A DNA stretch of 64,000 nt from Planctomycetaceae bacterium (GTDB taxonomy: Bacteria; Planctomycetota; Planctomycetia; Pirellulales; Pirellulaceae), in NCBI GenBank assembly GCA_012959465.1, contig DUDC01000196.1, positions 15,755 to 79,754 of the forward strand, written 5' to 3'. Positions within the stretch are counted from its first letter, which is position 1. Every line of letters starts with the position of its first letter. Below are positions 54,382-63,886 of this stretch, piece by piece. Made by a program: the position numbers and the translations under genes. The notes beneath the pieces were generated by a model, which was not told the origin of the DNA, did not search any database, and saw nothing but the letters and a program-made list of their open reading frames with translations.

Positions 54382-55655
54382 TCAGCGACTGCGCTTCCTA
54401 GTAGGCGATTGCCTTCAGTGCTGGTCGCTTGCACGTCGACCAATTGCCCCACCAGGTGGCGTCCACCGTCGAATTCTACTGGCGCGTACCGACAGGACGT
54501 TCCCCGCAGCCTCTGTTCCACGTCGCCGGTTTGTTCGACAAGAACTTGCAGTCGACGGCCCTCGAGCGATGAAAAGTACCGTTGTCGCAAAGAGGTCTCG
54601 ATTTCCATCACATGTCGCACCCGCGCTTGTTTTTCTTTCTTTGGCAGCTGGTCGGCCATCTCCGCGGCTGGTGTTCCCCTACGAACACTGAATGGAAAGA
54701 CGTGGATCTTCGAGAATCCGACTTGCTCGGCAACGTCGCACGTCTGCTGAAACTCCTCCTCCGTTTCTCCAGGAAATCCAACGATGATGTCCGTCGTAAT
54801 GGACGGCTGATCCAACATCTCTTTAACCAAGTTGCAGCGGTCGACAAACCGTTTTGCACCCCACCGCCGCTTCATCCTGCGAAGCACTGCATCGGAGCCG
54901 CTTTGCAAACAGATGTGCAAGTGAGGGCAGATCCGATCGGGATACTGCTTCATCACATCAATCAACTCTCGCGTTACTTCTGTTGCCTCAATGCTCGACA
55001 GGCGGATACGAAACTCACCCTCCAATTCGGCAATCATTCGCGTCAAGTGAGATAGTCGCACCCAGTCTTCTTTTCGCCGCTGGAAATTCCAATCCACTCC
55101 GTAGTGGCCCAAGTGGACGCCCGTGAGGACAATCTCCCGATAGCCGTTGGCTACCAGCCGTCGGACTTCGTCCAATATCGGCTCGACAGGGCGGCTGGTC
55201 AGCGCCGGTCGAACGTGGGGAATGATACAGTAGCTGCAGCGGAGCAGGCATCCATCTTGCACTTTGACATACGCACGATGTCGGTCGCCGAACGTCGAAA
55301 TTCCCGTCGGAATATCCACCACGCCAAAACGCCCAAGAAGATCTGGCAACTCGCGTTTGTCGGTCACGACTTCGGCCACGTTGGGCAACTGAGCAACTTC
55401 CTCGGGAGCGCGGGTGGCGTAGCACCCCATCACGACAATTCGAGCGTCGGGGTTGTCTCGCGCCAAGCGTCGAATCACCTGCCGACTCTTTGCATCGCCT
55501 TCGTTGGTCACGGTACACGTGTTCACAATACACAAGTCCGCTGTTTCGCCATCCTGAACATCCTCGTAGCCAATCCCAACCAGGCCCTGGCGAATGTATT
55601 CCGTCTCGTACTGGTTTACCTTACAACCGAGTGTCGTGGTCTTTAATCTGGCCAT
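54357..55655 (-). CDS. mtaB: tRNA methylthiotransferase MtaB
   Basis: MtaB turns t6A37 of certain tRNAs into ms2t6A by radical SAM chemistry. The 432-residue protein has the UPF0004 domain with three conserved cysteines (TTLGCKVNQYETE, NTCTVTNEGD, MGCYATRAP), the radical SAM cluster motif CLLRCSYCIIPHVR, and a C-terminal TRAM-like part. GCKVNQYE distinguishes MtaB from MiaB (GCQMN). Its end overlaps that of the S41 gene by 25 nt on the opposite strand. Confidence 0.96.
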   Translation of the reverse strand: MARLKTTTLGCKVNQYETEYIRQGLVGIGYEDVQDGETADLCIVNTCTVTNEGDAKSRQVIRRLARDNPDARIVVMGCYATRAPEEVAQLPNVAEVVTDKRELPDLLGRFGVVDIPTGISTFGDRHRAYVKVQDGCLLRCSYCIIPHVRPALTSRPVEPILDEVRRLVANGYREIVLTGVHLGHYGVDWNFQRRKEDWVRLSHLTRMIAELEGEFRIRLSSIEATEVTRELIDVMKQYPDRICPHLHICLQSGSDAVLRRMKRRWGAKRFVDRCNLVKEMLDQPSITTDIIVGFPGETEEEFQQTCDVAEQVGFSKIHVFPFSVRRGTPAAEMADQLPKKEKQARVRHVMEIETSLRQRYFSSLEGRRLQVLVEQTGDVEQRLRGTSCRYAPVEFDGGRHLVGQLVDVQATSTEGNRLLGSAVADYSSVSED

Positions 55656-55971
55656 AGCGGAGTAGCAGGCGTTAGGAGCTGGATTTCAAGGAGACGCGCG
55701 CCACGCATTGTGAACGATGTACGCACAATCGACAAGCCGCCGTGCGCCGCCGGTGGCACACTGGCGAAGCCTCGAGACTTACCTAATCCAGCAACATGTT
55801 CGATATTTGGCGGCCCTAATCCCCTGCCGTTGCTTCCCTCTTCGGGTCCGACAATCCGGCCCGGACGGGCGCCGCGCCTCTACAGGCGGAACTCAATACA
55901 AAAGGGCGGATGACGAATGACTATCGCAAGGTACAATGGAATATTCGGCTCAGACAATAGGAGAATCTCCG
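55656..55971. other. Spacer between mtaB and the FmdB-like gene
   Basis: About 315 bp between divergent genes show no recognised gene or repeat. Promoters for both sides are expected, but none stood out. Confidence 0.45.
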
Positions 55972-56271
55972 ATGCCAATCTACATGTATGAAGTCGTCGA
56001 AGAGGATGGGAGCGGTGGCGAGCAGTTCGAGGTTGTCCAACTGATGTCCGAAACTCCGTTGCTCGAACATCCGGAGTCAGGTAAGCCCGTGCGTCGCGTA
56101 TTCATGCCGCCACATATTGGAGGCGGCAAGTGGTCCGACCGGGCAATGGTCAACAATATGGCAGACGACAATAAACTCGACCGTCTAGGCTTCACAAAAT
56201 ACGTAAAATCAGGCGACGGAAAATACGAGAAGGAGGTCGGCAAAGGTCCTGATATAATCAGCTCCGATTGA
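55972..56271 (+). CDS. FmdB-like protein without its zinc ribbon cysteines
   Basis: The 99-residue product starts MPIYMYEVVEEDGSGGEQFE and goes on VVQLMSETPLLEHPESGKPV, then RRVFMPP. This is the FmdB pattern (MPIYEYRC..CG..FEVLQ...CP.CG.PVRR), but every cysteine position is replaced. It cannot bind zinc in the usual way. The C-terminal half is charged (KLDRLGFTKYVKSGDGKYEK). FmdB proteins are small putative regulators; this variant's role is unknown. AGGAGA lies before ATG 55972. Confidence 0.7.
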   Translation: MPIYMYEVVEEDGSGGEQFEVVQLMSETPLLEHPESGKPVRRVFMPPHIGGGKWSDRAMVNNMADDNKLDRLGFTKYVKSGDGKYEKEVGKGPDIISSD

Positions 56272-56411
56272 TCGCCGCGAATCTTCGTCTCAGATGACGT
56301 CGCAATGAGGCATGACGGTCTCGTTTGCCGACCTCGCGTGGGCCCGCGTTGAAACCCGTGAGGGACGAGTGTAAACGTGATACTATTCAGCGATTTGGTG
56401 GCCAAGACTCA

Positions 56412-58238
56412 ATGAACTCGAATCACGATACAACGTTGCCGAAGGTCGTGTTCTTGATCCTAGTATTTCTTATTCCACTCGCGCCGCGTGCGCCGGCCAT
56501 CGCCCACCCGATCTCACTGACTGAAGCCCGTGTGCTGGTTCAGCGAGAGAAGATCACGGTAAAACTGTCCGTGTTCGTGGAGGACTTGTTTCTATTTCAA
56601 GGCATCGAGCCCAACAAGGACAACTTCCTGCCTCCCAAAGCCATTCTTGAGGGGCGGACGAAACACCAAGCCTTCTTATTGGAACGATTTACCATACGCG
56701 ATGTCGAAGGAATCCTTCTGTCGGGAAAAGTCGTCAAGATCAAAGATTTTGAGATGCCCGAGCAGGGCATCGGCATGGGTGAACTGATGGATTTTTCCTA
56801 CACGTACGACATCGAGTATCCATTAGAGGCTCCTGCCGACTACCTGACTTTCAGCCAGCGAATGGTTGACGAGACGGCTGGTCTACCCGCTGAGACTCGA
56901 ATGGAAGTGCTGCAGGCAGGATCGGACACGCCGATCTACGTGACGTTGTTCCCTGAAACTCCGGAAACGCTGCCCTTTGATTGGAGCCGCCCGCCATTGA
57001 CATCGGATGCGAGTGAAGCGGAATGGGATAGCTGGTACGAACGACGTATCGAGCAGGAGTTGGGCATTACAAACTATAGTAGTGTGTACTCGTTTCTGTA
57101 CATTGAAGATTACGAAGTCCGGCACGAAATTCTAATCCCACTCCTGACATTGCAGTCAAGTGTGTACATTCCACGGCGAGATGAAGCGTTTCTGGACCTG
57201 GACGAGCAGGAGGAAGCCAGACGGCAAGTCGGAGCTTTCTTCGCTGCTGGTAACCCTATCGTGATTGACGGCGTGACCGTTCAGCCTAAGGTCGATCGCA
57301 TCGATTTTTACGGCGTTGCGTTGAAAGACTTTGCCCAACAAGCGCCAGCAAAACGAGTCTCAATGGCCAACGCTAGAGCAGGGATCATCTTGTCGTATAG
57401 CTGCAAGAATACACCCAACAACGTGGCACTGCACTGGGACCAGTTCAACGACGACATCTGGCGGATCGGCAGCACGGTTTACGCATTCGACGAAGTGAAA
57501 AAACACGTGTTCCGTCGAGGGATGGAAGAAAATGTATATCGTTGGACCAATCCCGGCCGCCCTCCCCTGCCGCCGGTCGAAAATGTCCGCCAGCTACTGC
57601 CACAGCGAGAAGTTATCAGCGTCTATTGGTACACGTTAGTCGCCCTCGTCATCGCTCTGGTCACCGGCATCGCATTGCGGATGTCGTCCGCTTCCAGGCA
57701 AATGCGGATCAGCGCCTTCGTGATCGGTTTGGCAGTCATCGCCTTTTCCTTTCGCGGTCCCTCGATGGCGTTTGATGATCCACTGGCAAAACCACCAATT
57801 GTCGCCGAGGGCGATGCAAGAGACATTGTCGAGATCTTGCAGCAGAACATTTACAGGGCATTTGACTACAAAGACGAGGACCAAGTCTACGATGCACTGG
57901 CGAAGAGCGTCCATGGTCCTTTGTTAGAAGAGATTTACTTGAAGGTGCAAAACGGGCTGAAGATGGAAGAGCAAGGAGGCGCTGTTTCCAGGGTACGGCG
58001 AGTCGAGTTGGTCGAAGGGACCATCGAGGGACCGTTCGATTGGGAGACGGGCTTTCAATTCCGATGTGCCTGGAATGTTGAAGGTACGGTGGAGCACTGG
58101 GGACACATTCACACACGCACAAGTCAGTACCGGGCAGTGCTGCGGATTCAAGCCGACCAGAATGCCTGGAGAATCATTGAATTGGATGTACTGGATGAGG
58201 AACGGGGGATTCTCAAGACGAATCTACGTAGGTTGTAA
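56412..58238 (+). CDS. Unknown secreted/membrane protein
   Basis: The 608-residue product is not recognised. A signal peptide (VVFLILVFLIPLAPRAPAIA) is followed by HPISLTEARVLVQREKITVK, faintly like the N-terminal part of HupE/UreJ-type proteins, and a beta-rich region to about residue 395. Two membrane spans follow (YWYTLVALVIALVTGIALRM and ISAFVIGLAVIAFSF). A last domain of about 150 residues (KPPIVAEGDARDIVEILQQN; IYRAFDYKDEDQVYDALAKS) ends the protein. ATG 56412 is used. Both soluble parts may sit on opposite sides of, or outside, the membrane. No function is claimed. Confidence 0.7.
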   Translation: MNSNHDTTLPKVVFLILVFLIPLAPRAPAIAHPISLTEARVLVQREKITVKLSVFVEDLFLFQGIEPNKDNFLPPKAILEGRTKHQAFLLERFTIRDVEGILLSGKVVKIKDFEMPEQGIGMGELMDFSYTYDIEYPLEAPADYLTFSQRMVDETAGLPAETRMEVLQAGSDTPIYVTLFPETPETLPFDWSRPPLTSDASEAEWDSWYERRIEQELGITNYSSVYSFLYIEDYEVRHEILIPLLTLQSSVYIPRRDEAFLDLDEQEEARRQVGAFFAAGNPIVIDGVTVQPKVDRIDFYGVALKDFAQQAPAKRVSMANARAGIILSYSCKNTPNNVALHWDQFNDDIWRIGSTVYAFDEVKKHVFRRGMEENVYRWTNPGRPPLPPVENVRQLLPQREVISVYWYTLVALVIALVTGIALRMSSASRQMRISAFVIGLAVIAFSFRGPSMAFDDPLAKPPIVAEGDARDIVEILQQNIYRAFDYKDEDQVYDALAKSVHGPLLEEIYLKVQNGLKMEEQGGAVSRVRRVELVEGTIEGPFDWETGFQFRCAWNVEGTVEHWGHIHTRTSQYRAVLRIQADQNAWRIIELDVLDEERGILKTNLRRL

Positions 58239-58393
58239 CACGATGCCGATTGGCGCCGATCTCTCGATCTTCGCATTGGCTTGATCCGACGACACCAAAC
58301 CGGTTTGGAATAACATGGAACGAGTGGAAATTTGTAGTGCCATTACCAGAGTTGGCACAGAGTTCACTTCGATCGCTACGCGGGAGTACCGAC

Positions 58394-58996
58394 GTGTCTG
58401 AACCGCCAGTGACTCTTTGGCTTCGAGCCCTCGAAGACGGGGACGAGGACGCCGCCGAGCAATTGTGGGGTCACTTTTTCGAACGATTGACGGCCCTAGC
58501 TCGCCGTAAACTCGTCCAGCAACGCGTCGTCGACGGCGAGGACATTGTGGTGAGTGTTTTTCGGCGACTCTGCGAAGGCGCCGAGGGTGGCCGGTTCGAG
58601 CAAGTAGGAGGCCGCGACGAACTCTGGCGACTGCTAGTTTCGATGACCGTGCGACGAGCCATCGACGAAAACCGTCGCCTCATGGCCGACAAACGAGGTG
58701 GAGCACGAGTTCGCGGTGACTCATTCCACGGACAAAACGATTCTCGGGGTTCGTGGGATCAATTCGCCGGGGAAGATCTAGCACCCGAGTTTCTTGTGAT
58801 GGTCGAAGAGGAGTGTAACCGTTTACTCGAATCGTTAGCGGACGAAACCCTGCGCTCGGTCGCCGTGTGGAGACTTGAGGGCTACAGTAACGATGAAATC
58901 GCAGGAAAGCTTGACATGACGACTCGCAGTGTCGAGCGAAAACTCAATCGCATTCGCCTCTTGTGGCGCGACGAGGTGGCGGGCAATGGCCAATAA
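58394..58996 (+). CDS. ECF-type RNA polymerase sigma factor
   Basis: About 200 residues with sigma region 2 (residues about 20-95: AAEQLWGHFFERLTALARRK, VVDGEDIVVSVFRRLCEG) and region 4 (LADETLRSVAVWRLEGYSND, EIAGKLDMTTRSVERKLNRI). This is the Sigma70_ECF group frequent in planctomycetes, which often sit beside Ser/Thr kinases instead of an anti-sigma factor. GTG 58394 with GGGAG at proper spacing is chosen over an in-frame start at 58250. The stop overlaps the kinase gene by 11 nt, so the two are made together. Confidence 0.88.
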   Translation: MSEPPVTLWLRALEDGDEDAAEQLWGHFFERLTALARRKLVQQRVVDGEDIVVSVFRRLCEGAEGGRFEQVGGRDELWRLLVSMTVRRAIDENRRLMADKRGGARVRGDSFHGQNDSRGSWDQFAGEDLAPEFLVMVEEECNRLLESLADETLRSVAVWRLEGYSNDEIAGKLDMTTRSVERKLNRIRLLWRDEVAGNGQ

Positions 58997-60785
58997 CGAC
59001 GACAGTGGCCAACGCTCCACGACCAAGGAATCGTGGAATCCACATGATCTAGACAAGACCGTCGATGGTATGTGTGATCGTTTTGAGGCCGACTGGAACG
59101 CGAGTCGCCCGCCACGGATCGAAAACTGGATTGTCAATGCCGTCGGACCACTCCGTGATCGCCTAACTCGCGAACTGGTGCTCACCGACATCGAATTGCA
59201 GAAACGCCATTTGGGCCACATCGATGTAGCGCGGTACAATGTTCTGTTTGACGAGTTGCCCGTTTGGCTGCAAGAGGCAGCGAGCGGATTGGAAAAATCG
59301 ACTGGTTCGTCTTCGGCGTCTTCTTTCGCGATCCAGCGAAGTCGGAGCGATACAACGGTGGCTACATCCACGGCTGGGGATGATCGCGTTGACCCACTGG
59401 TCGGCGCTAACCTCGGCAATTATCAGATCATTCGGCGAATCGCGCGTGGCGGAATGGGTGTCGTATACGAAGCTCGAGACTTGAAGCTCGATCGCGCCGT
59501 CGCCGTGAAGACGATTGTCGGAGGCGCATTGGCCTCACCGGAAGCGGTCCGCCGATTCCACATCGAAGCGAAAGCTGCTGCCCAGATCGAACACGCAGGC
59601 ATCGTGCCGATTCACGACGTTAGTGTCGAGAACGAGATCCACTACTTTGTCATGGGACTTGTCGAGGGAGAGAGCCTACAAACCCGTTTAGAGAGAGAAT
59701 CGTTTACGATCCGCGAATCGGTGGTACTGGTAGAGCGAATATCTCGCGCTGTTGCGCATGCTCATAGCGCCGGTGTTGTCCACCGTGATCTCAAACCGGC
59801 AAATATTCTGTTGGATAAGGACGGCCAACCGCGAATCACAGACTTTGGGTTGGCAAAACGGATTGACAGCGACGTCAATCTGACGGTGGCCGGGCAAATT
59901 CTGGGAACACCCGGTTATATTTCACCCGAACAGGCAGCCGGAAAGACCGACGTCGACGAGGCCGCTGACATCTATGCAGTCGGCGCTATCTTGTATGCAT
60001 TATTGACCGGAAAACCGCCGTTTTTGGCGGACAACTATTTGGAAACGCTGCAGTTAGTTCAAACCGAGACGCCGCAGAGTCCTCGCGATGTCCGCAGAGA
60101 AATCCCTCGAGATCTCGAGACTGTTTGCCTGGCATGCCTGGCTAAAATGCCAAGTGCTCGATATCGGAGCGCCGAAGAACTAGCCGACGACTTGCGGCGG
60201 ATCCTCAATGACGAACGTGTATTGGCGCGACCGTGGAGTACCTGGACTCGGATTAACCTGTGGATTCGTCGCCGTCCGGCGTTGACGATTACGTTTCTGA
60301 CCCTGCTGCCGTTGTATACCTCGCACTTATTTCGCTTCTGGAGTCGTAGCGACTTCTGGATCACCGGAGACCACCAAGTCGTTGCGTCGATTGTTGCTAC
60401 TTGGTTGTTGGGGGCGACCATCTTTCAGCAACGACTGTTGCGAACGCATTTTCGCATGCGAGTGATGTTCGGTTGGGCCGCGTTTGAACTGTTGATGCTG
60501 ACTGTCTTCCTTGCTTATTTCACCGGACCAAAGAGTGGTTATGTATTGGGGTATCTTCTGCTGGTGACCGCTGCAACGCTGCGGCAAAGCAACCGTTTGG
60601 TCATTTTTGTGACCGTTGGCAGCCTGCTCTGTTACAGCGGACTTCTTGTCGATGCCATGCTCTATCGTCCCGATAACCGGCCGCCTCACTTCGATCATAT
60701 TTTCATGATGATCATCAGCCTGTTGGTAACCGCCGCCGCACAACACTTCCTGTTACGCCGCACCTTGAGCCGCAACGAATCATAA
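58986..60785 (+). CDS. Membrane Ser/Thr protein kinase, sigma-factor linked
   Basis: The 599-residue protein has an N-terminal acidic part of about 135 residues, then a Hanks-type kinase (about 140-410). Visible are IARGGMGVVYEARD (P-loop), AVAVKTIVG (Lys), VHRDLKPANILLD (catalytic Asp), ITDFGLAKR (DFG) and GTPGYISPEQAAG (activation loop). Six membrane spans follow to the C-terminus with no outer sensor domain. ATG 58986 lies within the sigma gene and has GAGGTGG before it. In this sigma/kinase class the kinase is thought to activate its sigma factor by phosphorylation (known for some ECF groups, inferred here). Confidence 0.92.
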   Translation: MANNDDSGQRSTTKESWNPHDLDKTVDGMCDRFEADWNASRPPRIENWIVNAVGPLRDRLTRELVLTDIELQKRHLGHIDVARYNVLFDELPVWLQEAASGLEKSTGSSSASSFAIQRSRSDTTVATSTAGDDRVDPLVGANLGNYQIIRRIARGGMGVVYEARDLKLDRAVAVKTIVGGALASPEAVRRFHIEAKAAAQIEHAGIVPIHDVSVENEIHYFVMGLVEGESLQTRLERESFTIRESVVLVERISRAVAHAHSAGVVHRDLKPANILLDKDGQPRITDFGLAKRIDSDVNLTVAGQILGTPGYISPEQAAGKTDVDEAADIYAVGAILYALLTGKPPFLADNYLETLQLVQTETPQSPRDVRREIPRDLETVCLACLAKMPSARYRSAEELADDLRRILNDERVLARPWSTWTRINLWIRRRPALTITFLTLLPLYTSHLFRFWSRSDFWITGDHQVVASIVATWLLGATIFQQRLLRTHFRMRVMFGWAAFELLMLTVFLAYFTGPKSGYVLGYLLLVTAATLRQSNRLVIFVTVGSLLCYSGLLVDAMLYRPDNRPPHFDHIFMMIISLLVTAAAQHFLLRRTLSRNES

Positions 60786-60874
60786 AATGCGTGCCGCGGG
60801 CTCTGCCAGTGACATCAGCTGCTGGGCGCTAGCCCACGGTTCTTGCCCTTCGTTGGTATGATTTTTACCCTCCG

Positions 60875-62107
60875 CTATTGGTACTTGGCGAGCTCGGCGC
60901 GGGCGACAACCATGCGGTGGACCTCGTCAGGTCCGTCGGCCAAGCGGAGCGTGCGGCAAGAGGTGTACATTTTGGCCAGCGGCGTCCATTGCGAAACGCC
61001 GCTAGCGCCGTGCAACTGAATGGCGCGATCGATAATTGTGCAGACGATTTCGGGCACCATCGCCTTGATCGCTGAAATGTGCACTCGCGCCTGTTTGGTC
61101 CCCAACACGTCCATCGCTCGAGCCGCCTGGAAGACCATCAGTCGAGCGCTGTCAATCTCGATACGTGATCGTGCGATCACATCGTAGTTGCCACCGAGCT
61201 TGACGATGGGTTTTCCAAAGGCCTCACGACTCAGACCTCGTTTACACATCAGAGCAAGTGCAACTTCCGCCTGCCCAAGTAAACGCATGCAATGGTGGAT
61301 GCGGCCTGGGCCGAGACGTCCTTGCGAAATCTCAAATCCACGACCAGGTCCCAGCAGAATGTTCTCCTTCGGAACACGAACGTTGTCGAGTTTGATATGC
61401 ATGTGACCGTGAGGTGCCTCGTCATGGCCGAAAACGTGCATTGGTCCAAGAATGTTCACGCCCGGTGTCTCCATCGGAACCAGGATCTGCGATTGCTTCA
61501 AGTCGCGTGCTGCATTTGGATCGGTTTGTACCATGCAGATCATGATCTTGCAGCGGCGATCCCCTGCGCCCGAGATGTAGAACTTCTCGCCATTGATCAC
61601 CCATTCGTCACCCGCGAGTTCGGCTCGAGTGGCGATGTTCTTTGCGTCGGAACTCGCCAGGCCTGGCTCGGTCATACCGTAGCACGAGCGAATCGTGCCG
61701 TTCAGGAGCGGCTCAAGCCACTCTTTTTTCTGCGTTTCGGTTCCGTACTTGTGGAGCACTTCCATGTTGCCCGTGTCCGGCGCAGCACAATTGAATACTT
61801 CCGGCGCCAGCCGGCTTTTGCCCATCTCGATCGCCAAATAGGCATAGTCCAAGTTGGTGACACCCTCACCGTTCCAATCCGGCAAGAAGAAGTTCCACAG
61901 TCCCCTTTGCTGGGCCTGATTCTTCAGCCCGTCCAGAATCTCGAATTGGCGAGCACTAAGCGCCCAGCGGTCTTGCGTGTTGGGCGTCGCCTCGTACTCC
62001 TCTTCGACCGGCAGTATTTTATCGGCGATGAAAGTCGTCACGCCTTCTAACGTCAGTCTGAAATGTTCAGACAATTCGAGAGAATAAAGAGACTGGTCGT
62101 CGACCAT
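60875..62107 (-). CDS. Acyl-CoA dehydrogenase
   Basis: The 410-residue flavoenzyme introduces a double bond next to the CoA ester. The family signatures are CYGMTEPGLASSDAKN, the FAD-binding GDEWVINGEKFYISGAGD, GFEISQGRLGPGRIHHCMRL, the REAFGKPI segment, and a late QLHGASGVSQWTP with RLADGPDEVHRM. These are closest in look to the ACAD10/ACAD11 branch, which handles branched or long chains and hydroxyacyl substrates. AAGGAG lies before ATG 62107, which is therefore preferred to the ATG at 62152. It stands alone, convergent with the kinase. Confidence 0.93.
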   Translation of the reverse strand: MVDDQSLYSLELSEHFRLTLEGVTTFIADKILPVEEEYEATPNTQDRWALSARQFEILDGLKNQAQQRGLWNFFLPDWNGEGVTNLDYAYLAIEMGKSRLAPEVFNCAAPDTGNMEVLHKYGTETQKKEWLEPLLNGTIRSCYGMTEPGLASSDAKNIATRAELAGDEWVINGEKFYISGAGDRRCKIMICMVQTDPNAARDLKQSQILVPMETPGVNILGPMHVFGHDEAPHGHMHIKLDNVRVPKENILLGPGRGFEISQGRLGPGRIHHCMRLLGQAEVALALMCKRGLSREAFGKPIVKLGGNYDVIARSRIEIDSARLMVFQAARAMDVLGTKQARVHISAIKAMVPEIVCTIIDRAIQLHGASGVSQWTPLAKMYTSCRTLRLADGPDEVHRMVVARAELAKYQ

Positions 62108-62432
62108 GATGGCTCCTTCGCAGGAATCGATGCCCTCAATGATACGGTTCATAAATCGTATCGTCCGTCGGCGAAATCCTTTCGCAATTCAGTCGGGCAA
62201 ACGGATCTGGCACCACCGTAACCGATTAATGAACTTCGTCAATCAGTGCCGCTCAGCCGGCTAACTTTGCCACAACGAACTCGCGTAAAAGAGGCGGAAT
62301 CATGAAAATGAAGCATCGAATCGCCTAAAACTCAATCGCCATTCATTTGGCCCTTCCAATTCAGCTTGAAGTGCTTTACCACATCGGTGATACTCCGCTT
62401 GTTCGAGCACATTTTTCATTGGAGGCTACCTA
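62108..62432. other. Divergent spacer before the sulfatase
   Basis: About 325 bp between the acyl-CoA dehydrogenase and sulfatase starts contain no recognised gene, repeat or clear promoter. Confidence 0.45.
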
Positions 62433-63833
62433 GTGGCAACGCAACGAAACAACATGAGCGGGTGGTTGAACGGTTGGGTCGTTTTCGGACTGTGCCTTAC
62501 GATTTCCACGTCGACGTTCGCTGCCGATCGACCCAATGTCTTGCTGATTCTCGCCGATGATGTCGGCCGCGAATTACTCGGTTGCTACGGTGGTAGGAGC
62601 TACTCCACTCCGAATATCGATGCTCTTGCTAAGAGCGGCACACGCTTCGAAACTTGCTATGCAACACCGATGTGCTCTCCCAGCCGAGTCGAGTTGCTGA
62701 CCGGTCGCTACAGTTTTCGAAACTACACCGAGTGGGCTCACTTGAACCCATCGTTGACGACGATCGCACATGTGATGCGCGATTCCGGATACGCGACTGG
62801 GTTCGCGGGAAAATGGCAATTGGGAGGTTGGACCAGAGTCGGCAGTAGCAAGCCGTTAATCGTACGATCGGGATTCGAGGAGTATCTATCTTACGATGCA
62901 GACCGCATGTTGACGGATTCACGCAATCGGAAGGGGAATCGCTTTTGGGGCGGCACGGTTGACCAAGACGGCGCGGCTTCAAAACTCAAGGCTTACGGCC
63001 CGGACGTCTATAGCGACTATCTCGTGGAGTTCATGCGTCGGCATCGGGACGAGCCGTTTTTCGCGTTTTACGCCATGACGACAATGCACCGTCCGTTTCA
63101 TCCGACGCCCGATCACGCCGACGCGCCCGATCCGGGTGAGGCTCTACCCTCCGCTTGGCTCGGAGCACGTGGCAAACCCGAGAACTTCGCCTCGATAATG
63201 GCCTACTCGGATAGCATGGTGGGTAAATTGTTGGACGAATTAAAGGCGCTGGACATCGAGGACAACACGCTGGTGATCTTCGCTTCCGACAACGGCACCG
63301 ATAACAAGGTCGAAGCCAAGACTATTCGTTCACGTTTCCAAGGTGTCACAGTCACCGGCGGCAAGTACTTTCCCACCGAAATGGGTGTCAGCGTGCCATT
63401 GATCGTCCGATGGCCCGGTCAGGTCCAGGCCGGCGCAGTGACCGATGCGTTGGTAGACTTTACCGACTTATTCCCCACCATTTGCACGGCGGCTAAAGTC
63501 GCTATTCCGCCGGATGGCGGAATCGACGGATTGAGTATGTTGCCCGTTTTGGCAGGCAAGCGCCGGCATCACAAGCGGATCATTTACACCTGGGGTAATT
63601 TCGATCAGGATTCGGCCAAGTACAAGGAACCTGTAAAGTACCGACGAGACCTGCTGGACGTTGTCCGTGATTCTCGCTGGAAATTGTATAGCGACGGTCG
63701 CTTATTCGACTTGACGACTGACTACTTTGAAAAGAGTCCCATACGGTTTGATTCAAAGGACGACGCTGAGGCTCGAAAGCGTCTTGCATCTTTTCGCGAC
63801 GACCTTAGGTCCTCGGGAAAACGCCTGTGGTGA
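62433..63833 (+). CDS. Secreted sulfatase (formylglycine type)
   Basis: The 466-residue protein has a signal peptide (LNGWVVFGLCLTISTSTFA), then the S1 sulfatase start DRPNVLLILADDVGRELLGC with the metal-binding Asp pair. CSPSRVELLTGRY holds the Cys that is oxidised to formylglycine. Later come GKWQLGGW, FYAMTTMHRPFHP and VIFASDNGTDNK (metal Asp-Asn). It removes sulfate from an ester, most likely on a polysaccharide, outside the cytoplasm. GTG 62433 with GGAGG before it is taken as the start; ATG 62454 is possible. The activating enzyme is not in the window. Confidence 0.95.
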   Translation: MATQRNNMSGWLNGWVVFGLCLTISTSTFAADRPNVLLILADDVGRELLGCYGGRSYSTPNIDALAKSGTRFETCYATPMCSPSRVELLTGRYSFRNYTEWAHLNPSLTTIAHVMRDSGYATGFAGKWQLGGWTRVGSSKPLIVRSGFEEYLSYDADRMLTDSRNRKGNRFWGGTVDQDGAASKLKAYGPDVYSDYLVEFMRRHRDEPFFAFYAMTTMHRPFHPTPDHADAPDPGEALPSAWLGARGKPENFASIMAYSDSMVGKLLDELKALDIEDNTLVIFASDNGTDNKVEAKTIRSRFQGVTVTGGKYFPTEMGVSVPLIVRWPGQVQAGAVTDALVDFTDLFPTICTAAKVAIPPDGGIDGLSMLPVLAGKRRHHKRIIYTWGNFDQDSAKYKEPVKYRRDLLDVVRDSRWKLYSDGRLFDLTTDYFEKSPIRFDSKDDAEARKRLASFRDDLRSSGKRLW

Positions 63834-63886
63834 TCTACGCCAGAAACTTCGGCCACTTGCCCTTATGACGCCCTGGAGATCGCCCT

